Below are positions 1 through 8,839 of a stretch of 64,000 nt of DNA, one piece after another; position 1 is the stretch's first letter; each line of letters starts with the position of its first letter. A program made the position numbers and the translations under genes. Below the pieces are notes generated by a model. That model saw only the letters and a list, made by a program, of their open reading frames with translations. It was not told the origin of the DNA and did no database searches. This stretch comes from Candidatus Poribacteria bacterium (GTDB taxonomy: Bacteria > Poribacteria > WGA-4E > WGA-3G), in the NCBI GenBank assembly GCA_022828145.1, contig JAJEJA010000079.1, positions 1 to 64,000 of the forward strand. Direction: 5' to 3'.

Positions 1-1660
1 CATCTTCCACTGAAACGGATACCGTGTGGTCACCTTCAGCTAACTTATCGGATAGGTCAAAAGTGAACTCGTTACCATCTACCATCGCTTCTACGGCATC
101 GCCATCAACCATAAGACTGACAGCAACCGCACCAACACCCATAAACTCACCCGAGATATGACTAAAGGTGTGATCATAAATGCCACCAGCAACAGGTGAA
201 TCAATGGATACTGATGCTTCAGGATAGGCAACTGAGAAAGTCGTTGAAGCCTCAGCCGTTTCACCATTAGCATCTTCCACTGAAACGGATACCGTGTGGT
301 CACCTTCAGCTAACTTATCGGATAGGTCAAAAGTGAACTGGTTACCATCTACCATCGCTTCTACAGCTGTGTCATCAACCATAAGACTGACAGCAACTTC
401 ACCGACACCCATAAACTCACCCGAGATATGACTAAAGGTGTGATCATAAATGCCACCAGCAACAGGTGAATCAATGGATACTGATGCTTCAGGATAGACA
501 ACTGAGAACTTAGTTGTTGCCTGTGCAGTATTACCATTAGCATCCGTGATTTCAACGGATACCATGTGTTCACCTTCAGCTAACTTATCTGTAAGGTCAT
601 AGCTGAACTGGTTGCCATCTACCATCGCTTCTACAGCTGTGTCATCAACCATAAGACTGACAGCAACTTCACCGACACCCATAAACTCACCTGATATATG
701 ACGATAGGTGTGATCATAAATGCCACCAGCAACGGGGGAATCTATTGACAATGTTGGAACTGGCAATCTTATTGAGAAGATAGCAGTTGCTTTAGCCGTT
801 TTTCCATTGTCATCAGTAGCAACAGCGACAAGTGTAAACTCGCCATCATCTAAAGGATCAGCAGGCGTATACGTAAATCCGTTATCGTTTATTTCTGCTT
901 CAACTGGTTCACCATCAAGGGTAAGACTGAGTGTTACTGGTGTTGCAACACCTGAGAACTCACCTGATATAGTGGGTCTGCTAATATCATATATCTGCCC
1001 TGCAGCAGGCACATGAATCATAACTGTGGGACCCGGTATATTAATTGCGAAGTCAGTAGATGTTTGAGCAGTTCTGCCGTTAGCATCTGTGACGACTACC
1101 ATCACCGTATGTGGACCGTCACTCAGGTCATCTGAGGGGGTATAAGTGAATTGGTTATTGTCGTTCACGGTTGCCTCAACTGCGTCCCCGTCAATAGAGA
1201 GTGCGACCTCTACTGGATCAGCACCAGAGAAATCACCTGCGATAATCGGTTTACCGTGGGTATATGTTTGACCAGCCTGTGGTGAGTGAATAGCGACTGT
1301 GGGAACCGGTAATACGACAGTAAAGGTTAGAGATGTCTTAGCAGTTAAATCACTGCCATCCGTAACCTCAACAGCGACTGTATATTCACCGTCCTCTAAG
1401 ACTCCATCTTCATTTTCATCTTTTTCAGGCAGTGTATACGTAAATTCGTTATCGGTTACCATCGGTTCAACAGCTTCACCATTAATTGTAAACTCTGTAA
1501 TTTCAACGTTGCCACCACCCGTAAAGAACCCGGTAATTTCTTCTACACTGTGATCAAGCGTTTGCCCTGAAGCGGGTGCTGTAATCACGACTAATGGGTC
1601 TTCACCTTCAATGGCAAACATTACAGTACTTGTACCGACATTACCAAGTATATCAGAAAC
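1..1660 (-). repeat. Tandem 270-bp repeats coding 90-residue Ig-like units
   Basis: The string CATCTTCCACTGAAACGGAT at 1 recurs at 271, and related versions begin near 541, 811, 1084 and 1358. The first three units are almost identical at DNA level over long stretches and the later ones diverge. Each unit codes one 90-residue Ig-like domain of the giant protein. The near-identity of the outer units implies recent duplication or gene conversion, and such arrays may be collapsed in short-read assemblies. Confidence 0.9.
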
Positions 1661-4600
1661 TTGCACTGTGAACTGATATGCGCCCCCAGCAAGTTTGTCT
1701 GTTCGTGTATAGACGACAGAATCAAGGTCTTGTTCAACCCTATCCTGATCGACATCAATCGGAACTGCATCTTGAACAACTTCTTCTGGGCGGAGTCGGT
1801 CTAATGTAACAACAGCTGTGTCTGTGGCACTTACGCCACTGCCATCGCTAACGCCGCTACCTATTTCACCATCGCCGAAATCAGCAGAAAGTGTTGGTAA
1901 GTCATTGACTGTAGCACCTTCTGTTGGGGTTCCAATAGTGATGATGGGACCGGTGTTATCCAGGTTAATCATTGCTAATGCGAAAGTTGCAGAACCGTTC
2001 CGTTTTGTTACGCGACCTTCAGGTGTATACCATCCATCGTTGAATTCTGAGAGTTTATCTGCCATCAGTGAGAAAGCGTTCTCAGCATCACTGCCAGCAG
2101 TAAATGTAGTCTCCATTCCGTTAAGAAGAACTCCTGTAAGGTCTTCAACGACTAAATGAGAAGTATCATTAACGTTGAAACTTACAGCGATTGATTCTTT
2201 GAGAGGGTATCTACCATCTTGAAGCGGGTGTCTATCTGGCGATTCACCATCAACTGCCGTTACAGTAATATTAGTAATATCACTTAAACGGAGGTTTTTG
2301 ACATGAACCGTGATCACTGGTGAAGGCTTGTCTGCTTCACCTTGAACTTGGACATTACCGTGTTCATCAACGGTAAGTGCATGATACATATATGTACCGT
2401 TATCAAGTGCACCTACATCAACTTCAACATATCCATTTTCCAAACTACCTTCAGCGGGTGCAGCTTCTGTTCCATCAGGATTAGTCCGAATGAGTTGCAG
2501 ACTTCCACCGGCATAAGTAATTTCTTCGGCAGTTGGTTGAATATGGAATATAGCGACTGGTGAAGCAACGCCATCTTCCTCAGCAATACCCCCGACTGTG
2601 TAGCTGCCATCATCATTGGCATCAATAGGTTGCATCTCACCGTAAGCATCTCTGTCAGAGACAGCGGTGATGTTTGTCGGACCGAGTGGTGGGACATCAT
2701 CAACATTGTCTAATGAGAAGTGTGCGTCTACACCATCAACTTGTGGGTACTCAGGATGATCTTCATTCTTAGGTGTAAGTGCAATAGCGCGTACACGATA
2801 TTGGTTATCATCTAAGGAGACATCGCGTTCTGCAGCATCGCCTCTTTCGATAGTATCCTCGAGTTTAATGGGGTCGTCCGTTCTGTCTAAGAGTGCAAAC
2901 TCTCGTGTATCAACGGTTACTGAGAACTTCATCAAAGCAGGAATCGGTAACGTTGCGTCTCCACCTGATAGAATATTATGTTGTAGGACTTGTGTAAGTC
3001 CTGTTGTAATATCATCATAATCGGCATCTGTCACCATTTCAGATTCGACAGTACCTGTAATACGTTCCCAGGTTTCATCGCCGGGACGTTTTACCTCAAA
3101 CCGTACGGCTTCTGTTGGTGGTGATGATCGTGATGGTGAGGTATGACCGTAAGTATATGCATTGAAAGTAAGTTCATACTTAGGTGCTTTACTATCTGGA
3201 TTTACCATTCCATCAGAATTCTCAACTGTGATTGCTAACACACCTGGATCAGGTCTGTATGTGTTCTGTACATTAACAGTGATCTCGTGAGCGGTGGTTG
3301 TGCTGAGGTCAGCGTTAAGAATATCATCCTTATCTTGACGGTTTCCGGCTGCGTCTTCAGTCAATGCGTAAACCGTAAATGAGAAGACTTGACCTTTTGG
3401 ATTATAGACGAATTCATCTGAGTTTGCGTGATAAGTATCTTCAAGATACCTGTCGTTATAGACTTCTCCATCAGGTGTCATTTCTAAACCTGTAGAATCC
3501 ATCAGTGTACCGACATCAACCATAACTGTCCATTCATCGCTACCTTCTGCTGTTTCGGTTACGTCACCGATGATTGTACCTTCAGGTAGTGAAGTGAAGA
3601 GATGAACAGAATTATAGGTATCCCGTTCTGCTCCTGGTTTAATTGTAAGTGTAATGACGGGTGAATGTACATCTGGATCATACTTATCAACCAGTCCACC
3701 TACGTTAAAGCTACCGTCTTCATTAGGGGTAACTTCAACACCGTCTTGCGAAACGGTAATCATGTTCTGTCCGAGTGGCGCGACATCATCAACGTTATCA
3801 ACGGAGAACATGTCCGTATAATCAGGACCTTCAACGGCTTCTGATATATCGCTTTCATCCTCGCCGACAGCATAAGCGCGCACCATATAACGGTTTGTAT
3901 CTAACTCAGTATAGGATGTGCCATCTGGATTTGAGGCAGCATGTGCCGCAGCAAGGTTATCCATTTCAATCGTATCAGCTAATGCCATTGTATCTACAGT
4001 GATAACCCACTTAAGGTAGCTACCAGAATCTTGAATATGGAGCATGTCATCAACATATACATCTGCTAAGACATTACCGTTGAACGTGATTGCTGCAGTG
4101 TCTGTACCTGACATACCAGCAGGATCAGTGAGTTCAACTGTGCCAATACCTGCCCAAGCCTCATCGTTCATCCGCTTTGCTTCAACACGAATGGATGCTG
4201 TTGCTGGAACAGTTCTACGTGGTGTATATGCGATAAGTTGGATCGTACCTTGCGGTGCACCACTATCAGGATTGGTCATGTTGATAGAGTCATCATCAAC
4301 ATCAACGACCAAGACTTTCGGATCAACTGGATGGACATCGTCATCAAGCTTGATCATGAAGTATTCTGTTTCAGGTGTTGTTGATGTGATATCCAAGTCG
4401 TTTCTCGTAATTGTACGAAGACTCACGGTATTCTCAGCAACAACTAAATCCTCAAAATCTGTTACAGTCCAAGGATGCTTAAATCCCTCAGGATGATCCT
4501 CACCTTCTACTAACGCAATAGGATCACCGATGGTAACCCAATCACCAGCCGCATTCTTGTATTGAACTGTGATCGTACCAGGGTGTGCTATACCGTGGTT

Positions 4601-7600
4601 TTCTGCACCAGATCGCTCGTCAACGTTAATGGTTAAGGTTAGTTCTCGAGCATTGGCATAGACTGTGTTCTTTTCATAGTCATCAACTATTCCATTATAG
4701 TTGACGTCCCCTAAACTTGCCAATGTGATGCTTGACCTATCATATTCAGGTTTAACGACTCTTAGACGGGTCGCCCCAACATTAGAACTAATATTTAACA
4801 GGTTATCAATCCCCAATGCACGTATACCATATTCACCTTTAGGGAACGTCATTCTCATGACGCGATCTTCATTGTAGGTAAGTGGAATTGCATCAATGTC
4901 TGCAACCAGAGCCCCGAGTAGATCGACAATAAACTGCGCTCTTGCATCATTTATTGGTCGTATACCGAGTTTAGCAAGTTCTGGGTTTCCTACTTCTTGT
5001 ATCAATCCGGGTGTTATTAGGCTCAAAACTCCGGTAAAAGGTAAACTCCAAAGTGAGTCAACAATTGGTCGGTACTGCTCAGGAATGGTAGCCAAAAGAG
5101 GATTGCCTTGTAATTGCTCTTTGGCGATATCCCAGAGATCCGAAGCTAACATAGATGATTCTACCGTCAAAGGCAGCCAAGTTGTAATTGAATTTCCATC
5201 TTTATCAAGACCTGAGACTTGATAAAGCAGGTAACCATCATCCCGTCCCAGAATGCCTTTTGTGAGTACACTACCAATGTCTAACAGTGCAGCTGGTCCG
5301 CCGGACTTGTCTGTACTAACAAAGATGCTATCTTTATTCAAGTAACCAGAGGAATCGACGTCTGCATTAGCAATAGGTGTGAATGTTATAGCTGCTTCAG
5401 GTGCAGAGTCGTCACCGATGAAATCAACTGCGATATGATCTACAGCATCACCATCCGCGTTACGCACAACAGTTTCAAGTGTGTAATTTCCATCAGCAAT
5501 CGCGTCAAAATTAGCAACCCAGAGCGATTCTGTATCATAGTCAATATCTGGCACGGTGAATACCGATGCCAGTTTCGGATCAAAATTACCTTCAAATTCT
5601 GTTAGTAAATTGTTTGCGTTTCGTCCTAACAACTGCGTCAGTCTATTAAACTCACTAAACGGAATTTGGTTCCCTCCTTGAGAAAGAACGTATATTCTGG
5701 CAATTTCTAATGCGACATCTGTTGTTAAGAGTGCATCAATAATACCGCGATCTTGGAACTGAAGGTTCCGGGGATCAGGCATTGACCAACTCTCAATCCG
5801 GTATGAATTTGATGCATTATCCTGTGTATGCGTTCCATCACCATCGGCGATTGCTTCACCGAGTGCTACAGGATTGACGATATTAAGCATTACAGGTTCC
5901 ACCAATGTAACTTCAAAATAGTAGAAGACATTGCGTCCTGGAATAATACCGACATCTCCCTTCCAAACGACACCCTTATCTTCATCATAAGGTTCCATTT
6001 GCAAGGAAATATATTCTCCATCTAAACCTTCTTGTGAATATCGAAGAACCACTTCTCTGAAGATTTTAGGAAAATCAGGAGCAACCGCGGGCCAAGCCGG
6101 TAGGTTAGTTGCGGCAAGTGTTTCCTCAAGTTCGAAGGTATAAGGAATTGTATCTGCTTGGAATTCTCTTGGTGAAATACGTTTACCTTGCACTGCTGGA
6201 GAACCGCTGAGTCTAAATTCGACACTACCGTTCTCAAGTGCATTTGGAACGCGAACATACACGTTCATTTTATCGTCAGCCAGATACTTCTTATCTGGGA
6301 TCACATTGGTATAAAGTAAGTCTGTTAGCGCGGGTGAAATAGCGTTTCCGAAGTTTTCACTGTCTAACTGCGGTGGCTCATTCTGCCCAAAAATAGATTG
6401 AGGTGTTTCTGCTGTCAAGGCATATCTAATCTGAGCTTTAGGCAAAAATCCTTCTGGGATCTGATTCAACACAAGATCAACAGCCTCAGCAACACGATCA
6501 ACAGGATCGTTTGGATTAAGTGTAAGTCCAGCTCCCCTGATTAAGCTCTCAATAAACCCTCTTGCATAAACTTTGTTTAGAGAGACACCACCAAGTCGTG
6601 ACTGTCCGTTTAAATTTGAAGGGATAAGATCTACGCCTGTTGATTGCTCCACTGTAGCAAATTCAAACACAAAGTTTGCAGGGGATGAATCCGCTGTACC
6701 GTCATTTGCTACCAATGTTAATGTGACAGTTGCACCAGGAATAGTGGGCATTGCCGTAGTGGGAGCATTCTGCGTAATCTGGACAGGACTGGTAAGCGTT
6801 CCGCTTGGAATACTGTAATATGCAGCCGCTTCAGTTGGTTCCACCGAAATAGAACCTGTTACAGTAACCGCGTCTCCGTTAACATCTGCAGTCGAAAAAG
6901 CGACATTAAACGAACCACGTTGAGCAGTTGTCGGACTTGTGGTTGTAATAGATATCGTCGGTGGTGCTGGATCCAGTTTCACTGCTGCATCAAATGTGAT
7001 TACAAAAGTTGCAGGGGATGAATCCGCTGTACCGTCGTTGGCTATCAGTGTTAAAGTGACAGTCGCGCCAGGAATGGTAGGCATTGCCTCAGTAGGTGCC
7101 ACCTGCGTAACCTTCACACTTCCGGTGAGCGTTCCGCTTGGGATACTGTAATATGCAGCCGCTTCAGCTGGTTCCACCGAAATAGAACCTGTTACGGTAA
7201 CCGCGTCTCCGTTAGCATCCGCAGTCGAAAAAGCGACATCAAACGAACCACTTTGAGCAGTTGTCGGACTTGTGGTTGTAATAGATATCGTCGGCGGTGC
7301 TGGATCAGATCCGTCACCAATTGCCGTAGCTGCATTGATCAATTCCAATAACTTATCAAGTCCTGCAACAAGGTCAGTCCCAGTAAGGCTTAATAAAGCT
7401 TTAGTATTTTCAGCAGCGAGGACCGCTTGAACATCTGCATCAGCAATAATGGCGATATGAGCATCTGTTAACGTTAGACCTGCAGTTTGTGCAATTGCCT
7501 TTAAGCTGTCACCTGTAGGATCCGTTTTTAATGAATTGACTGCGAAATCAATCACACCTGCTGGTGTCAACCCAAGGGGTAATTCACCCTTTAGGCCTTC

Positions 7601-7780
7601 AAGAACCTCTGGCAGGTATTGTTTTATATTTGCACGTCTAAGTACCAGATTGTGTTCATCAAACACTTGTTGGGCGAGTTCTTCGGGAGTTGCGTCCTGC
7701 CCATACACAGTGTCTGTAATTGAAAAGTGAAAAACACACAATGTAAAAATCAAAAAACAAACAAGTGTTCGTTTTTTCAT
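1..7780 (-). CDS. Giant secreted Ig/cadherin-like repeat surface protein (3' end beyond window)
   Basis: The minus-strand frame stays open from an ATG at 7780 to the left edge, about 2593 codons without a stop, so the gene is 3'-truncated by the window. The start follows a strong AGGAGG Shine-Dalgarno site, and residues 1-28 form a Sec signal peptide (MKKRTLVCFLIFTLCV..., ending YGQ). After a helical region (about 30-155) come two near-identical bacterial Ig/cadherin-like modules (about 157-385, starting PAPPTISITTTSPTTAQSG). The middle has a module repeated with a period near 1090 bp (NVDDVPPLGPTNI at about 2690 and NVDDVAPLGQNMI at about 3780). The last 550 visible residues are tandem 90-residue Ig-like repeats (HTVSVSVEDANGETAEAS, SPVAGGIYDHTFSHISGEF). 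The composition is acidic and Thr/Val/Gly/Asp rich with almost no Cys. This suits a cell-surface or secreted adhesin-like protein; the exact function is unknown. Confidence 0.85.
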   Translation of the reverse strand, partial: MKKRTLVCFLIFTLCVFHFSITDTVYGQDATPEELAQQVFDEHNLVLRRANIKQYLPEVLEGLKGELPLGLTPAGVIDFAVNSLKTDPTGDSLKAIAQTAGLTLTDAHIAIIADADVQAVLAAENTKALLSLTGTDLVAGLDKLLELINAATAIGDGSDPAPPTISITTTSPTTAQSGSFDVAFSTADANGDAVTVTGSISVEPAEAAAYYSIPSGTLTGSVKVTQVAPTEAMPTIPGATVTLTLIANDGTADSSPATFVITFDAAVKLDPAPPTISITTTSPTTAQRGSFNVAFSTADVNGDAVTVTGSISVEPTEAAAYYSIPSGTLTSPVQITQNAPTTAMPTIPGATVTLTLVANDGTADSSPANFVFEFATVEQSTGVDLIPSNLNGQSRLGGVSLNKVYARGFIESLIRGAGLTLNPNDPVDRVAEAVDLVLNQIPEGFLPKAQIRYALTAETPQSIFGQNEPPQLDSENFGNAISPALTDLLYTNVIPDKKYLADDKMNVYVRVPNALENGSVEFRLSGSPAVQGKRISPREFQADTIPYTFELEETLAATNLPAWPAVAPDFPKIFREVVLRYSQEGLDGEYISLQMEPYDEDKGVVWKGDVGIIPGRNVFYYFEVTLVEPVMLNIVNPVALGEAIADGDGTHTQDNASNSYRIESWSMPDPRNLQFQDRGIIDALLTTDVALEIARIYVLSQGGNQIPFSEFNRLTQLLGRNANNLLTEFEGNFDPKLASVFTVPDIDYDTESLWVANFDAIADGNYTLETVVRNADGDAVDHIAVDFIGDDSAPEAAITFTPIANADVDSSGYLNKDSIFVSTDKSGGPAALLDIGSVLTKGILGRDDGYLLYQVSGLDKDGNSITTWLPLTVESSMLASDLWDIAKEQLQGNPLLATIPEQYRPIVDSLWSLPFTGVLSLITPGLIQEVGNPELAKLGIRPINDARAQFIVDLLGALVADIDAIPLTYNEDRVMRMTFPKGEYGIRALGIDNLLNISSNVGATRLRVVKPEYDRSSITLASLGDVNYNGIVDDYEKNTVYANARELTLTINVDERSGAENHGIAHPGTITVQYKNAAGDWVTIGDPIALVEGEDHPEGFKHPWTVTDFEDLVVAENTVSLRTITRNDLDITSTTPETEYFMIKLDDDVHPVDPKVLVVDVDDDSINMTNPDSGAPQGTIQLIAYTPRRTVPATASIRVEAKRMNDEAWAGIGTVELTDPAGMSGTDTAAITFNGNVLADVYVDDMLHIQDSGSYLKWVITVDTMALADTIEMDNLAAAHAASNPDGTSYTELDTNRYMVRAYAVGEDESDISEAVEGPDYTDMFSVDNVDDVAPLGQNMITVSQDGVEVTPNEDGSFNVGGLVDKYDPDVHSPVITLTIKPGAERDTYNSVHLFTSLPEGTIIGDVTETAEGSDEWTVMVDVGTLMDSTGLEMTPDGEVYNDRYLEDTYHANSDEFVYNPKGQVFSFTVYALTEDAAGNRQDKDDILNADLSTTTAHEITVNVQNTYRPDPGVLAITVENSDGMVNPDSKAPKYELTFNAYTYGHTSPSRSSPPTEAVRFEVKRPGDETWERITGTVESEMVTDADYDDITTGLTQVLQHNILSGGDATLPIPALMKFSVTVDTREFALLDRTDDPIKLEDTIERGDAAERDVSLDDNQYRVRAIALTPKNEDHPEYPQVDGVDAHFSLDNVDDVPPLGPTNITAVSDRDAYGEMQPIDANDDGSYTVGGIAEEDGVASPVAIFHIQPTAEEITYAGGSLQLIRTNPDGTEAAPAEGSLENGYVEVDVGALDNGTYMYHALTVDEHGNVQVQGEADKPSPVITVHVKNLRLSDITNITVTAVDGESPDRHPLQDGRYPLKESIAVSFNVNDTSHLVVEDLTGVLLNGMETTFTAGSDAENAFSLMADKLSEFNDGWYTPEGRVTKRNGSATFALAMINLDNTGPIITIGTPTEGATVNDLPTLSADFGDGEIGSGVSDGSGVSATDTAVVTLDRLRPEEVVQDAVPIDVDQDRVEQDLDSVVYTRTDKLAGGAYQFTVQVSDILGNVGTSTVMFAIEGEDPLVVITAPASGQTLDHSVEEITGFFTGGGNVEITEFTINGEAVEPMVTDNEFTYTLPEKDENEDGVLEDGEYTVAVEVTDGSDLTAKTSLTFTVVLPVPTVAIHSPQAGQTYTHGKPIIAGDFSGADPVEVALSIDGDAVEATVNDNNQFTYTPSDDLSDGPHTVMVVVTDANGRTAQTSTDFAINIPGPTVMIHVPAAGQIYDISRPTISGEFSGVATPVTLSLTLDGEPVEAEINDNGFTYTPADPLDDGEFTLVAVATDDNGKTAKATAIFSIRLPVPTLSIDSPVAGGIYDHTYRHISGEFMGVGEVAVSLMVDDTAVEAMVDGNQFSYDLTDKLAEGEHMVSVEITDANGNTAQATTKFSVVYPEASVSIDSPVAGGIYDHTFSHISGEFMGVGEVAVSLMVDDTAVEAMVDGNQFTFDLSDKLAEGDHTVSVSVEDANGETAEASTTFSVAYPEASVSIDSPVAGGIYDHTFSHISGEFMGVGAVAVSLMVDGDAVEAMVDGNEFTFDLSDKLAEGDHTVSVSVED
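6620..7315 (-). repeat. Two tandem Ig/cadherin-like modules, near-identical DNA
   Basis: Two copies of a module of roughly 330 bp lie back to back in the N-terminal part of the giant protein. Shared strings include GCAGGGGATGAATCCGCTGT (6681 and 7013) and the stretch coding AAAYYSIPSGTLTGSV in both. A few substitutions separate them, so the duplication is recent but not the latest event in the gene. Confidence 0.85.
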
Positions 7781-7837
7781 TAACTTTTCCTCCTCGTTAA
7801 GTCTCCATAAAAAACGAGACTAAATTCTGAAGTTTTA

Positions 7838-7893
7838 GATGGGCAAGCGGGAAACACACAACAAAAACGATAGGAGGTAGGTGTTTGCCCATC
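7838..7893 (-). other. Inverted repeat in the 5' leader of the giant gene
   Basis: GATGGGCAA at 7838-7846 pairs perfectly with TTGCCCATC at 7885-7893, and an inner AAACAC/GTGTTT pair can extend the fold. It lies about 60 nt upstream of the start codon, inside the presumed transcript. It could be a cis-regulatory hairpin, but it matches no riboswitch class I recognise. Confidence 0.4.
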
Positions 7894-8101
7894 CAATTCT
7901 AACAGCCTACTACCAAGTATCAAATTTCTTTTACCTCTAAGTAACTCACCCCAAAATAGTTTTAACATATCCGCATTGAAGGTCAAAGCAAGCAATTATC
8001 GGGCACCGAATTATGTATTTGACCAGAAATCTCCATTAAAGTTTACATAACAAATTAGGGTGATTACACAATAATGTTTTATTGACTAATAAATAACCTA
8101 T

Positions 8102-8129
8102 ATTATAAAGCCTATTAATGTAAAGTCAA
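8102..8129 (-). promoter_or_regulatory. Sigma70-type promoter for the giant gene
   Basis: Read on the minus strand, TTGACT (8129-8124) is followed after 16 nt by a perfect TATAAT (8107-8102). Transcription would start near 8095, giving a leader of about 315 nt before the ATG at 7780. No other gene start lies between. Confidence 0.6.
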
Positions 8130-8467
8130 CTGCTATTTTAACAAAAGCAACAGTATTAAGCAAGCATTTTAATCGGTGCACGGGTTTTTTTTGAGTAATT
8201 TGCAAAAATTTTCCGCGAATATGAATATCATCGATTAAATTGCAATCGGTATTTAATATAATACTACAATTTAAAAAACATGTCAAATCAAATTCTTCAC
8301 TTTTTTCGGTTAAATTTATAAAAAAACACAAGCAAAAAATCAGAAGTTAATTGACATCATGACATAAAACAAAAAAATTGTCAAGAAAAAACGACCAGGA
8401 TTATCAGAATTTACAGGATTAGACCAGGATAAGAGGGAAGATTGACAAGGATTAGACCAAGATAAGA

Positions 8468-8545
8468 GGGAAGAATGGAAGAATGGAAGGATGGAAGGAT
8501 GGAAGAGGGGAAGATGGGAAGAGGGGAAGATTGGAAGGGAAGGGG
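8468..8545. repeat. Purine-rich simple-sequence tract
   Basis: About 78 bases consist of GGAAGA, GGATGG and GGGGAAG units with only scattered T and no C. It resembles slipped-strand microsatellite sequence and could form triplex or A-form-like DNA. No coding potential is seen. Confidence 0.75.
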
Positions 8546-8795
8546 TGGTTTGTCAGAATCGCGGATTACGCGGAGGACGCTGCATTTTCTGAACCAGGAT
8601 TTATAGGATAAGAATAAGAGGATTTACAGGATAAGAGGTGCCTTCTCGGATTTTATCCTTCTGAAAATGTGAAACCTTTTATGGAGGATAAATGGGGTGG
8701 AGAAAAAAGCACAATCAAGGATGAATGTGCTACAGCAATATCAAGATAGATGTTGTGCAGAAGAGAGGGAATGGAGAATGAATGTTGGAGAAAGA

Positions 8796-8821
8796 GGCAC
8801 AATCTAACAGAATGTGCTACA
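8796..8821. repeat. 26-bp palindromic interspersed repeat, family 1
   Basis: A full copy of the unit beginning GGCACAATCTAACAGAATG and ending TGTGCTACA. GCACA and TGTGC form a 5-bp inverted repeat around a 10-nt spacer. It lies 18 bp downstream of the hemY stop codon. A degenerate copy lies at 8709-8734. Confidence 0.85.
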
Positions 8822-8839
8822 AAAGCGTCCTTATATTAA

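Larger units (their letters stand above)
7781..8839. other. Non-coding region with simple and degenerate repeats
   Basis: This kilobase holds no gene I can support. 7781-8350 is AT-rich and contains the leader and promoter of the giant gene. 8385-8470 and 8585-8640 carry degenerate copies of motifs such as ACCAGGATTATCAGAATTTA and GGATTAGACCAGGATAAGAG. 8468-8545 is an almost pure G/A tract built of GGAAGAATGGAAGGAT-like units. A degenerate copy of the 26-bp palindromic repeat is at 8709-8734 and a full copy is at 8796-8821. Confidence 0.7.

Noticed and set aside
4044-4496. 150-residue plus-strand ORF inside the giant gene
   Set aside because: Shadow of the minus-strand frame, with Ser/Thr/Val-rich composition from the opposite strand and no start signal.
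7780-7995. 71-residue minus-strand ORF overlapping the leader of the giant gene
   Set aside because: It lies in the 5' leader, has no ribosome site or family match, and is out of frame with the signal peptide.
8098-8331. 77-residue minus-strand ORF in the AT-rich region
   Set aside because: Low complexity, no ribosome site; the promoter of the giant gene lies inside it.
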